Assembly: GCF_027214025.1 (NCBI RefSeq)
Contig: NZ_JAPWHB010000004.1
Span: 186,001 to 250,000, forward strand
From: Parahoeflea alexandrii
GTDB taxonomy: Bacteria; Pseudomonadota; Alphaproteobacteria; Rhizobiales; Rhizobiaceae
Direction of reading: 5' to 3'
Length of the DNA stretch: 64,000 nt
Part shown: piece after piece, positions 10,285-18,275 of the stretch
Position numbering within the stretch: position 1 is the stretch's first letter
How the letters are laid out: every line of letters starts with the position of its first letter
Notes under the pieces: generated by a model
The model's input: only the letters and a program-made list of their open reading frames with translations
Databases searched by the model: none
What the model was told of the DNA's origin: nothing
Program-made: the position numbers and the translations under genes

Positions 10285-11024
10285 TATTTGAACAGACCCA
10301 GACGGATCGCGTAGACCACGGCCTGGGTCCGGTTGGAGCAGCCAAGCTTCTTGGTGGCGATCGTGGCGTAGTGGTTGACGGTATGTTCCGACAATCCGGT
10401 GATCCGCGCGATCTCCGGACTGGTCTTGCCTTCGGCGGTCCATTTGAGAATTTCGACCTCGCGGTCGTTGAGAACCGATTTCGCCGCATGATCAGCCATG
10501 CTGATCCTCGAGATCTGTTCGATCAGCATGGTGGCGAACAGCGAAAGCGTCGACAACTCCTCTGTCGACAGCGGATCACGGTCGCCCATGAAGGAAACCG
10601 CGTGACGCAGGCCATGGGTGTCATGGACCGGAAAATACACGCCCATTGTCAGGTCGAAGCGGCCAAACAGCTGGTTGGCGTTTTCCGGCTCTTCGCCTGG
10701 ACGTTTGCTGTTGACATCCCCGACCTCGAACACAAGCGGCGTGATCTGCTTGCGCAACTGGTCCAGGATCGGGCTGTTCCTGGCAAGGCCCAACCGGTCG
10801 TAATCTGCGATCAGTTCGGGTGGCCAGCTTGAGATCGTCGCCATGCTGGCTATCGAGCTGTCGTCACCCGAGGCAGCCGAGGGCAGGGTGATCACGGAAA
10901 AATAGCGAAACCCGTAGCTCAGGCAAACCTTGCGCAGCACCTGCATGGCATCGAAGATGGTCCGGATGTCCCGGATCACATCGAATGGCTGGGTGGAATA
11001 GGCCGGGTTTTGGAAAAAGGTCAC
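10284..11024 (-). CDS. LuxR-family regulator, probable orphan
   Basis: The 246-residue protein has an N-terminal autoinducer-binding-like domain (about 15-165) and a C-terminal GerE/LuxR helix-turn-helix (LNDREVEILKWTAEGKTSPEIARITGLSEHTVNHY to the end). The ligand pocket deviates from acyl-homoserine-lactone receptors: the usual Asp of the Y-x-D-P motif reads NSP, and a conserved Trp is Phe (PLVFE). No luxI gene lies in the window. It may sense no AHL, like the VisN/VisR type of rhizobial regulators, but orthology is not claimed. It starts with GTG overlapping the upstream PAS gene stop (GTGA), so the two are co-translated. Confidence 0.88.
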   Translation of the reverse strand: MTFFQNPAYSTQPFDVIRDIRTIFDAMQVLRKVCLSYGFRYFSVITLPSAASGDDSSIASMATISSWPPELIADYDRLGLARNSPILDQLRKQITPLVFEVGDVNSKRPGEEPENANQLFGRFDLTMGVYFPVHDTHGLRHAVSFMGDRDPLSTEELSTLSLFATMLIEQISRISMADHAAKSVLNDREVEILKWTAEGKTSPEIARITGLSEHTVNHYATIATKKLGCSNRTQAVVYAIRLGLFK

Positions 11025-11491
11025 GGCCCCTCCCCTTCCAGAACCACCGCGCGCACCATGTCTTGGTACTCATGGCAATATCCGATCAGTTCACCGCCCT
11101 GGTCAGCCCGGAAACGTCCGGCCACGGCAATCAGCCGATGAGATCCGGAGCTCCCCTTCACCCTCATGACAAAACGGAAGCCGTTGCGCCGGGTTGTCGC
11201 TGATTCCAGCAATGCCTCGACCACGGCAGCATCTTCGGGATGGTAGCAGGCCAGCATCTGGACCAGGCTGACCGACGGCGAAGCAGTCTCCATGCCGTGA
11301 ATCCGCGCCGCATCCTCGGACCAGAACACCAGTCCCGTCGCGATATCCAGCCGCCAGATCCCCAACGGCACGATGGAACCAAGCAGATCCACAACTTCGT
11401 CACTGGAGACACCGACGTGATCCCAGCTCTGTTCGGGAAAACGACGATCAACGTGATCAAAATGGATGTGCGAAGCCGTATTGAGCATCAT
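11021..11491 (-). CDS. Single PAS-domain protein, operon with LuxR gene
   Basis: The 156-residue protein consists almost only of a PAS fold (LLGSIVPLGIWRLDIATGLVFWSEDAARIHGM through LIGYCHEYQDM), of the PAS_3 type. It has no kinase, GGDEF or DNA-binding output domain. Its stop overlaps the LuxR start by 4 nt, so the products are made together and may interact. One reading is that PAS supplies the sensory input to a LuxR protein that has lost AHL recognition; this is inference. Confidence 0.8.
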   Translation of the reverse strand: MMLNTASHIHFDHVDRRFPEQSWDHVGVSSDEVVDLLGSIVPLGIWRLDIATGLVFWSEDAARIHGMETASPSVSLVQMLACYHPEDAAVVEALLESATTRRNGFRFVMRVKGSSGSHRLIAVAGRFRADQGGELIGYCHEYQDMVRAVVLEGEGP

Positions 11492-11708
11492 GTCTTGTCC
11501 TATCCGCGGTTTGGGTCGACTTTGACGAGCGAATCAACCGCATGCAGAAGGTCACCGGTTATAGGCGAGTGTTGATCGGGGATACTCCCAGAAATTAAGG
11601 GTATGCCCGCCATCAGCAGACGGTGATCTGCCCCTCACCCAATTACCGCAAACATCCCCGTACCTCCGCCTTCCCCTGGACCTACAGGGGACGCCCTGTC
11701 GCCTGGAC

Positions 11709-11762
11709 CAAGAGCATCTTTTCTACCGTCGGGCGATTCCGCCCGACCGCAGGATGCTCTTG
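11709..11762. repeat. Nested inverted repeat between PAS gene and yqeY
   Basis: The outer arms CAAGAGCATC / GATGCTCTTG (11709-11718, 11753-11762) are perfect 10-mers. They enclose an inner perfect hairpin GTCGGGCG-attc-CGCCCGAC (11728-11747). Similar GAGCATC...GATGCTC elements recur between genes in rhizobia (from memory), so this may be a dispersed repeat, also usable as a terminator for yqeY. Confidence 0.7.
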
Positions 11763-11783
11763 CTCCCGGCACAAGGACGCAGC

Positions 11784-12236
11784 CTACTGCAACAGGCCCT
11801 TGACCATGCCGCAGGCCTTGGAGAAATCCATCTGCCCCGGATAACGCTCCTTGAGCACATTCATGCACTTGCCCATGTCGCGCAGACCCGAAGCCCCGGT
11901 TTCAGTCACCACCGACTTGCACAATTCACGCACTTTCTCTTCCGGCAGCTGCTGTGGCAGGAACTGCCGGATGATGGCAATTTCATCCCGCTCCTGCTGG
12001 GCAAGCTCGAGCCGGGCATTTTCTTCGTAGATCGCGGCCGATTCCTCGCGCTGCTTGATCATCTTGGTCAGGATCTGGAGAATGTCCTCGTCGCTGACGG
12101 GATCCTTGCCAGTGCCGCGATTGGCGATATCACGATCCTTGATCGCCGCCTGGATCAGCCGCAGCGTCGACATACGTCGCGTATCCTTGGCGCGAATCGC
12201 ATCCTTGAGCGTTTCGCTAAAACGTTCACGCATCAT
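11784..12236 (-). CDS. yqeY: GatB/YqeY domain protein
   Basis: The 150-residue cytosolic protein of the YqeY family is related to the tail domain of the tRNA-amidotransferase subunit GatB. It has an N-terminal helical part (LKDAIRAKDTRRMSTLRLIQAAIKDRDI) and a C-terminal tail domain (RQFLPQQLPEEKVRELC, RDMGKCMNVLKERYPGQMDFS). Its precise role is unknown; it is thought to bind tRNA or ribosome components. The start is set at ATG 12236 (followed by a second ATG) because GGAG lies 8 nt upstream. It is divergent from carA, the usual rhizobial and wider proteobacterial neighbourhood. Confidence 0.95.
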   Translation of the reverse strand: MMRERFSETLKDAIRAKDTRRMSTLRLIQAAIKDRDIANRGTGKDPVSDEDILQILTKMIKQREESAAIYEENARLELAQQERDEIAIIRQFLPQQLPEEKVRELCKSVVTETGASGLRDMGKCMNVLKERYPGQMDFSKACGMVKGLLQ

Positions 12237-12358
12237 GTAACTATCTCCGGCAGTTCCTTGTCGGCCCTCTCGGGCCTGCATATGCAGGAGCAGAGGATTA
12301 CCCCTTTGGCTGCATCCTGTTCAAGCGATTTATTGAAGGCGTCACGCCACGGTCCTGA

Positions 12359-12387
12359 TTGACCGCGGCTTGCACCTTCTCTATTTA
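12359..12387 (+). promoter_or_regulatory. carA promoter
   Basis: TTGACC (12359-12364) and TATTTA (12382-12387) are spaced 17 nt apart, a strong sigma-70 match on the plus strand. Transcription would start near 12394, giving a carA leader of about 147 nt. The leader contains GC-rich inverted segments (for example GGGCC...GGCCC around 12490-12515), but I cannot assign a riboswitch or attenuator. Confidence 0.7.
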
Positions 12388-12540
12388 CCGGCATTTGAAA
12401 GACCGGGCCAAGATCCATCCATCGCGGGAACTGCTGACCGCGGGTGGTTTCCGGACATCTTAAATGGCGATGCCCCGATAATACATCAAGGGGCCTCGGC
12501 CCGGCAATAGACCGGCTTCCCAGCTGTGAACGGAGTTGAC

Positions 12541-13737
12541 ATGACCACGAACCCCTGGACCGAGACGAAACCGACCGCTGTCCTGGTTTTCTCCGACGGC
12601 ACCGTTATCCGGGGCCATGGCGTCGGCGCCACCGGCCAGGCCCGCGCCGAGGTCTGCTTCAACACCGCGCTGACCGGATACCAGGAAATCCTCACCGACC
12701 CGTCCTATCTCGGGCAGATCGTCACCTTCACCTTTCCGCATATCGGCAACATCGGCGCCAATGACGAGGACATCGAGGATCTCACCCCTGCCGCCCACAT
12801 CGGCGCGGTCGGCGCGGTCTTCAAGGCCAACATCACCGATCCCTCCAACTACCGCTCCGCCGGGCACTTCGACGCCTGGCTCAAGGCTCGCGGCATCATC
12901 GGGCTCTCGGGCGTCGACACCCGCGCGCTGACCGCCTGGATCCGCGAGAACGGCGCGCCCAATGCCGTCATCGCACATGATCCGTCGGGCAATTTCGACA
13001 TCGATGCGCTGACCGCCCAGGCGGCGGAATGGAGCGGACTGGAAGGCCTCGACCTCGCCAAGGAGGCAACATCGGGCCAGTCGTCAAGCTGGACGCAAGG
13101 CCCCTGGGTCTGGGACGAAGGCTTTGCCGAAGCCGGCGAACCCATCGCCCACATCGTCGCCATCGATTACGGCGTCAAGCGCAACATCCTGCGGCTGTTC
13201 TCGGGTCTTGGCTGCAAGGTCACCGTGGTGCCCGCCACCATGAGCGCCGAGGACATTCTCGCCATGTCGCCCGATGGCGTGTTCCTGTCGAACGGCCCCG
13301 GCGACCCGGCAGCGACCGGCGAATACGCCGTGCCGGTGATCCGCAAGCTGATCGACAGCGGCCTTCCGATCTTCGGCATCTGCCTTGGCCACCAGATCCT
13401 GGCGCTGGCGCTGGGCGGCACCACCGTGAAGATGCACCAGGGCCACCACGGCGCCAATCACCCGGTCAAGGACTACACCACCGGCAAGGTGGAGATCGTG
13501 TCGATGAACCACGGCTTCGCGGTCGACGCCAAGAGCCTGCCCGAGGGCGTGGAGGAAACCCACGTCTCGCTGTTCGACGGCTCCAACTGTGGATTGCGGC
13601 TGGTCGGCAAGCCGGTCTTCTCGGTCCAGCATCACCCGGAAGCCTCGCCCGGCCCGCAGGACAGCCACTACCTGTTCCGCCGCTTCATGAACATGGTGGC
13701 GGACCGCAAGGGCCTGCCGGCGCTGGCCGAGCGCTGA
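12541..13737 (+). CDS. carA: Carbamoyl-phosphate synthase small subunit
   Basis: The 398-residue glutaminase subunit delivers ammonia to CarB to make carbamoyl phosphate for arginine and pyrimidine synthesis. An N-terminal CPSase domain (VLVFSDGTVIRGHGVGA, FNTALTGYQEILTDPSY) precedes a class I glutamine amidotransferase domain. The domain shows SNGPGDPAA, the nucleophile Cys in GICLGHQILALALGG and the His-Glu pair in QHHPEASPGP. The start at ATG 12541 follows CGGAGTTGAC. It is separated from carB by about 16 kb, as is common in Rhizobiales. Confidence 0.98.
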   Translation: MTTNPWTETKPTAVLVFSDGTVIRGHGVGATGQARAEVCFNTALTGYQEILTDPSYLGQIVTFTFPHIGNIGANDEDIEDLTPAAHIGAVGAVFKANITDPSNYRSAGHFDAWLKARGIIGLSGVDTRALTAWIRENGAPNAVIAHDPSGNFDIDALTAQAAEWSGLEGLDLAKEATSGQSSSWTQGPWVWDEGFAEAGEPIAHIVAIDYGVKRNILRLFSGLGCKVTVVPATMSAEDILAMSPDGVFLSNGPGDPAATGEYAVPVIRKLIDSGLPIFGICLGHQILALALGGTTVKMHQGHHGANHPVKDYTTGKVEIVSMNHGFAVDAKSLPEGVEETHVSLFDGSNCGLRLVGKPVFSVQHHPEASPGPQDSHYLFRRFMNMVADRKGLPALAER

Positions 13738-13841
13738 GCCTGGAAGCAGGCTCTTGGGCTGATCAGGGTCAGCATCGATTGCCCGCGCGGGCTGAGCTTG
13801 ACCGGGCCGGGCCGGCCTGTTTCGACGAATGGAGAGGCACG

Positions 13842-14255
13842 ATGATTGGCTACGTCACGGTCGGCGCCGATGATCTGGCACTTGCCGAGAACTTCTACTC
13901 GGCCTTCCTGCCGCGCCTCGGCTACGGCCTCGAAATCTCGCATGAAGGCTTGAGCTACTCGATACCCGCCACCGGCCAGGGGCACGAACCACCCGATTTC
14001 TACGTCAAGCCGCCCTTTGACGGGCAGCCGGCCTCCACCGGCAACGGCGTCATGGTGGCGTTCCAGGTCCCGACCCAGGCCATGGTCCGCGAGCTTCACG
14101 CCGCAGCGCTTGCGGCGGGAGGGCGGGACGAGGGCGCGCCCGGCTTCCGCGCCGCCTACAGCGCGCAATTCTACGTAGGCTATCTGCGCGATCCGCAGGG
14201 CAACAAGATCGCGCTCTACTGCAACGACCGCAACGAGTCCGGCCGTCCGGACTGA
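13842..14255 (+). CDS. VOC (glyoxalase/bleomycin resistance) family protein
   Basis: A 137-residue protein with the paired beta-alpha-beta-beta-beta modules of the vicinal-oxygen-chelate fold. It starts MIGYVTVGADDLALAENFYSAFL and ends YLRDPQGNKIALYCND. Members are metal-dependent lyases, dioxygenases or drug-binding proteins; the substrate is not predictable. The frame is open a long way upstream, but ATG 13842, preceded by GGAGAGGCACG, is the only start that gives a VOC-length protein. Confidence 0.88.
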   Translation: MIGYVTVGADDLALAENFYSAFLPRLGYGLEISHEGLSYSIPATGQGHEPPDFYVKPPFDGQPASTGNGVMVAFQVPTQAMVRELHAAALAAGGRDEGAPGFRAAYSAQFYVGYLRDPQGNKIALYCNDRNESGRPD

Positions 14256-14267
14256 CCGCTGCCGGGC

Positions 14268-15572
14268 CTATAGTGCTGCCAGGTAGGTCGGCAGTTCTTC
14301 CATATTTGGCACGACAATCAGCCGCTCGACCTCGCCGTTCTTGAAGGCGGTCAGGAAGCGCTCGTATTTCTTGAAGACCACACAGCCGTTGGACTGCGAG
14401 CGGTCGCCACCGCCCACATACATGTAGGTGTGCGCCAGCAGGCCGTCGCGGTCGTATTTCTTGCGGCCGTCGGCGGGCAGGAGACGGATGGCCTCGACGC
14501 CGTGGAAGCGGCTCTCGCGCATCCGCAGATTGTAGAGATTGGGCGGCGTGGGACCGCGGTTCTTGGCGGTGACATAGCGCGGATCGTCCTGCATGTGCGC
14601 CAGGCCGGAATGCGCCTCGAGCTTTTCGCCATTGGGCATGTGGACCGTTGCCGAGCCGATATCGTAGACGGCCACCTTGGACCCGGGGCCGGGAAGCCGT
14701 TTGCCGCCCTGCCCGCCGAACAGCCGGCCGAAAATCCCGCCCGGTGTCGCCTCCTCATTGGCCACATCCGGGTTCGCATAGGCCAGGACGCCGGACGTCT
14801 CTTTCTTCGCGGTGGACCGCGCCGGGCGCGGCGCCGGAGCGATTTCGGGCTGCGGCGTCGCCGCATCTGCGCCGGCGCGTTCCGCGATCCGCGGACGGGG
14901 TTCCGGCACGGGAATGGCCATGGCCAGCGCCATGTCGCCATCGGCATCGTTATCGCCATCGGCGGCGGCCGCCGCGTCGCCGCCGCGCGCCCCGGCCCTG
15001 CCGGACCCATCGGTCTCATCGTCGATTTCGGCCAGCGCCAGGGCGATCAGGATCGCCGAGGAGAACGGATCCCGTGTGTCGGGCATGGGCGCCGGCCCTG
15101 TCCGTTGATCCCAGTGCGAGACCTGCGGCGCAATCGCGCCGGCCGCGCGCATTGGCTCGCCCTTGACGGGAACGCCGGAAGTCCAGGTGTCGTGAAAGAC
15201 GGTCGAGGCCTGCTCCAGCAGTCCGGTTCCGGAAAGACGCTGCGGATCAATGTCGGCGAGAAGCGGCATGGCACCCGGCTTTAAGGCGTCGCGATCTGCC
15301 AGGGAGCGCGAAGCCAGCGCGACACGCGGTTGCTTGTGGGCACGGCCCGGATCAAACGCGCCGGTATGGACGGTCGCCGGCGTCGAGGTGTGCAGCGAGG
15401 CGGGCAAGGCGACGAAGGCGGCGGTCAATTGGGAAGATCCCTCGGCCAGCAGCGATGTCGCCGCAAGCCACGCCACGATGCCGAGCATCGCCGCGGCAGG
15501 CGCGACAAAGGGAAGTCCGGTCAAGCGGATTCGCGAACCACAAACGCCATCGGTCAAGAATATCGTCCCCAC
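14268..15572 (-). CDS. DUF2778 (Tlde1-like) L,D-transpeptidase-fold protein
   Basis: About 434 residues: an N-terminal membrane segment (about 20-45), a long low-complexity periplasmic linker with Ala/Asp/Arg-rich stretches, then a C-terminal DUF2778 domain (about 295-430). The domain contains HTYMYVGGGDRSQSNGCVVF, carrying the His and Cys expected of a YkuD-like L,D-transpeptidase or carboxypeptidase active site. The same domain (Tlde1) acts on peptidoglycan as a type VI effector in enterics. Here the membrane anchor and lack of secretion genes favour a housekeeping cell-wall role (inference). The GTG start at 15572 has no good ribosome-binding site and may be wrong by some codons. Confidence 0.82.
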   Translation of the reverse strand: MGTIFLTDGVCGSRIRLTGLPFVAPAAAMLGIVAWLAATSLLAEGSSQLTAAFVALPASLHTSTPATVHTGAFDPGRAHKQPRVALASRSLADRDALKPGAMPLLADIDPQRLSGTGLLEQASTVFHDTWTSGVPVKGEPMRAAGAIAPQVSHWDQRTGPAPMPDTRDPFSSAILIALALAEIDDETDGSGRAGARGGDAAAAADGDNDADGDMALAMAIPVPEPRPRIAERAGADAATPQPEIAPAPRPARSTAKKETSGVLAYANPDVANEEATPGGIFGRLFGGQGGKRLPGPGSKVAVYDIGSATVHMPNGEKLEAHSGLAHMQDDPRYVTAKNRGPTPPNLYNLRMRESRFHGVEAIRLLPADGRKKYDRDGLLAHTYMYVGGGDRSQSNGCVVFKKYERFLTAFKNGEVERLIVVPNMEELPTYLAAL

Positions 15573-15912
15573 GTGTCTATGCCGTTGTCAGCGCGCCGTT
15601 GTCAGCGACCGGCCACGGCGCGAGAAAAGCGCTCCATCCACGCCGGCGACCGCGCCTTCGGGTGGCCCGCGCCAACCAGCCATCTGCCACCAACCTTCGC
15701 AGATTCGGGCCATGCAGGCCTTGATCCAGGTCACTGACCAGAATAGCTGCGTATGGTTAAGGAATGGCTGTCGAACCCCTTCCTGCGAGACCGTCACTAA
15801 CCACGCGAATTCGGCCAGACTGTGGCCGCATCGACACCGCCCGGGCGCGCGCGGCCGGACTGACCGCGGCAGGGGATGCCCGCCGCGGCTGTTGGCAAGA
15901 CCGGGGGAACGC

Positions 15913-16338
15913 TCAGGCGTGGGCCTGGCGCGGCTGCCGGAACACCAGCACGAACAGCACCACGAAGCTGACATTGGCGAGAGCGTTGAGCGGCACGCCG
16001 GCTGCGATCGACCCGATCGAATCCACCGCAAACCAGCTGTAGAGCCCGGTCATGGTGATCGAGCGGACGCTCGCCAGGTGCGCGGGCAGCAGATGCTCCG
16101 CCAGTTTCCACAGCGTCACGCCCCAGCCGACCATGACGCCGCCGGAAATCGCCATGAAGACGCGGGTTTCGGGCGCTGCCAGCGTTTGCAGCCCATCCAG
16201 CGGCCAGATCAACAGATCCGCGAGCATCGCCACCGGCGCGGAGAGCGGCGGCCAGGCGCCGGCGACCAGAAGCAGCCCGAAGCCGATGACGACGGCCGCG
16301 GCGGCCTTGAGCCAGGTTTGGGTATGTGCGATGTCCAT
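15913..16338 (-). CDS. Four-helix membrane protein of unknown function
   Basis: A 141-residue protein with four hydrophobic segments (about 10-28, 32-48, 58-78 and 100-132). I do not recognise a named family. The start at ATG 16338 is supported by GGGAG about 9 nt upstream. It is transcribed divergently from the XRE regulator at 16493, with a perfect palindrome between the two, so it is probably the regulator's target. Confidence 0.75.
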   Translation of the reverse strand: MDIAHTQTWLKAAAAVVIGFGLLLVAGAWPPLSAPVAMLADLLIWPLDGLQTLAAPETRVFMAISGGVMVGWGVTLWKLAEHLLPAHLASVRSITMTGLYSWFAVDSIGSIAAGVPLNALANVSFVVLFVLVFRQPRQAHA

Positions 16339-16394
16339 GTCGAAAACTCCCTTGTTGACCGTGCCATGAGAGCGCCCTGCCCGACGCTGCGCAA

Positions 16395-16409
16395 TTACCT
16401 TGAAGGTAA
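16395..16409. promoter_or_regulatory. Perfect palindrome, probable XRE operator
   Basis: TTACCTT-g-AAGGTAA, a perfect 7+1+7 inverted repeat, lies midway between the divergent membrane-protein and XRE genes. Position and symmetry suit the operator of a dimeric HTH repressor controlling both promoters. Confidence 0.65.
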
Positions 16410-16492
16410 GTGACAGGCCTTGCCGCCGCTCTATGATGGGCCACAGCGGGCTGCTGCAACGAGCACTGCAACCGGCGGCAAAGGAGGCGGCG

Positions 16493-17269
16493 ATGACCAC
16501 GCAATTCGGAGACCTGCTCAGGCACTGGCGCGAGGCGCGCAAGCTCAGCCAACTCGACCTTGGGCTCAGCGCCAATGTCTCGGCGCGGCACATCTCGTTT
16601 CTCGAAACCGGCCGCGCCCGCCCCAGCCGCGCCATGGTGCTCAATCTCGGCGGCGTTCTCGACGTGCCGCGCGGCTCGCGCAACACGATGCTCCACGCGG
16701 CGGGCTTCGCACCGAGCTACCGCACACGGGCGATGGACGAGGCCGAGATGGGCCCGATCGCCTCGGCGCTCGACTGGATGCTGGAAAGGCACATGCCCTA
16801 CCCGGCCATGGTTCTCGACCGCCGCTGGACCATCGTCCGGACCAATCCCATGGCCAGGCTGATGCTCGGCCACCTCGGACTGTCAGCCGACGCGAACCTG
16901 GTGGAAGCGCTGCTCGACGAGACCGGGCTGCCGGCGCTGATCGAAAACTGGCAGGAGGTGGCGCAGCACCTGATCCACCGCCTGCGCGCCGAATCCGCCC
17001 ATCTCGGCGGCGATGAATGGCTCGAGGAGAAGGCAACGAAGCTTGCCGGACGCGTTGATGGTTCCGCGAATGCGCCGGGCGCCGGCAGCGAGGCCGTGAT
17101 CCCGACACGCTACCGCCTTGGCGACATGACCCTGTCCTTCTTCTCAACGATGAGCCAGTTCTCCACCGCCGAGGACATCGCGCTAGCCGACTGGAGGATC
17201 GAACACCTGTTCCCGGCGGATGAACAGACGCGGCAGTTGCTGGTTCGGCTGGCCGCCGACGCGAGCTGA
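16493..17269 (+). CDS. XRE-family regulator with MmyB-like ligand domain
   Basis: The 258-residue protein has an N-terminal XRE/Cro helix-turn-helix (LLRHWREARKLSQLDLGLSANVSARHISFLETGRARPS) and a C-terminal MmyB-like ligand-binding domain (MLERHMPYPAMVLDRRWTIVRTNPMA, later DMTLSFFSTMSQFSTAEDIAL). That domain is a PAS-like fold thought to bind small hydrophobic ligands. The start is ATG 16493 with AAGGAGG just upstream. It sits divergent from a small membrane protein and probably represses it and itself through 16395-16409. Confidence 0.92.
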   Translation: MTTQFGDLLRHWREARKLSQLDLGLSANVSARHISFLETGRARPSRAMVLNLGGVLDVPRGSRNTMLHAAGFAPSYRTRAMDEAEMGPIASALDWMLERHMPYPAMVLDRRWTIVRTNPMARLMLGHLGLSADANLVEALLDETGLPALIENWQEVAQHLIHRLRAESAHLGGDEWLEEKATKLAGRVDGSANAPGAGSEAVIPTRYRLGDMTLSFFSTMSQFSTAEDIALADWRIEHLFPADEQTRQLLVRLAADAS

Positions 17270-17405
17270 GACCGCTCAATTAGGGCATGAACTGCTCGGC
17301 CCTTGACGATATCTAGTCATTTGTTCTGATCCACGGGCCGCCCCATCGCATCAATAAACAAGGTAAAATGTGTACTATTGCTTCCTGAGAGAAATGGAGT
17401 AATAT

Positions 17406-17510
17406 ATGAAAAATCGTGATCTCTTTCTTTAAGGTTTACTTGGCGTAATTTCTGCCATCTGCGTAAAGAAAATCAGACATGACATTTCAGTTGTTAAATC
17501 TCTATTCTTT
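17406..17510 (+). pseudogene. 5' part of hypothetical gene, cut by in-frame TAA
   Basis: An ATG at 17406 with an ideal GGAG-N6 ribosome-binding site (17396-17399) opens the same reading frame as the gene at 17511-18134. A TAA at 17430-17432 interrupts it after eight codons (MKNRDLFL). After that stop the frame stays open and reads GLLGVISAICVKKIRHD without a break into the downstream frame. The local sequence is AT-rich. It may be a natural nonsense mutation, a sequencing error or a short leader peptide. Confidence 0.5.
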
Positions 17511-18134
17511 TTGAGCAATGGAGCGGAGATTGCTTACTACGTACTGATTTCCGCCATCACGGTTTTTCTCGACGGCATTTCGGGATTGTTCAGCAAGGAA
17601 ACCGAGCCATTGCGCATTTTGGCTTTTGCTGCGGCATTTCCCGCCCTTGTTTCTACCTACACAGCGCCTGAGCGAATCCCCTCCGGTGCAAATCCAGCGA
17701 CCGCGCCCGCGGTTGGGTCCGCCCCCGTAAACGCGGCCTCGCTTGGTCTTGGAATCGTATCCGCTGCACAAGCCCAGACAACTGACAGTCAACTTGTCTG
17801 CGACGAAGGCAGTTTCACCGAACAATTCAGCAAGGCAGCGTGCGACTATTTTTCCAATCAAACCCAGAACACCGACTATTCGGTGGTCGTTGGCTCGGAG
17901 CAGGATTTCGACCGCGCGAAGGCTCTGGCCGACGCTTATGCGCGCAGGTCAGGAGATACTGAAATCTATGTCGGCTGCCGCAGGCCGGGAAATCCGTTTT
18001 TTCCGGTGATCGCCGGCCCGGCAACCGATGCTGGAACAGCCGCCACCTTCATGGGCGAAGGATGGGCGCCACCCGACACCTATCTCTCGAATTACGCCTA
18101 CAGGAAGCCGGTTTACGAGGCAAAGACCGAGTAA
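17511..18134 (+). CDS. Hypothetical protein, start probably lost
   Basis: 207 residues from a TTG that has no ribosome-binding site. The true start was probably ATG 17406, now separated by an in-frame stop (17430). The N-terminal part has hydrophobic segments (IAYYVLISAITVFLDGISGLF, ILAFAAAFPALVSTY) and an Ala-rich stretch ending AAQAQ. The C-terminal part (about 90-200) looks soluble: LVCDEGSFTEQFSKAACDYF, then a stretch like SPOR-type or hydrolase sequences (DFDRAKALADAYARRSGDTEIYVGCR). I do not recognise a family. It is lower in GC than its neighbours. Confidence 0.55.
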   Translation: MSNGAEIAYYVLISAITVFLDGISGLFSKETEPLRILAFAAAFPALVSTYTAPERIPSGANPATAPAVGSAPVNAASLGLGIVSAAQAQTTDSQLVCDEGSFTEQFSKAACDYFSNQTQNTDYSVVVGSEQDFDRAKALADAYARRSGDTEIYVGCRRPGNPFFPVIAGPATDAGTAATFMGEGWAPPDTYLSNYAYRKPVYEAKTE

Positions 18135-18275
18135 ACCGAAGACCCTGCCCCAGGCAACGGCAACGGACCGGCCCAAGGCAGGCCGAGCCGGTTCACTTCA
18201 AAGAGGTCTGGCCATTCCATCCGCCGCAGGCGTGGGAACAAGATCAATCACGCCATCCCGACAGACCGGATAATC

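Noticed and set aside
11634-11868. Short open frames between PAS gene and yqeY
   Set aside because: They lie over the nested inverted repeat and show no coding pattern or ribosome-binding site.
12237-12540. Possible attenuator or riboswitch in the carA leader
   Set aside because: There are some GC-rich inverted segments, but no terminator with a T-run and no known element; only the promoter is supported.
13029-13841. Upstream extension of the VOC gene frame
   Set aside because: It runs inside carA in another frame and carries no VOC sequence; a ribosome-binding site exists only at 13842.
14268-15572. Type VI secretion effector role for the DUF2778 protein
   Set aside because: There is an N-terminal membrane anchor and no immunity gene or secretion component nearby; a cell-wall enzyme is simpler.
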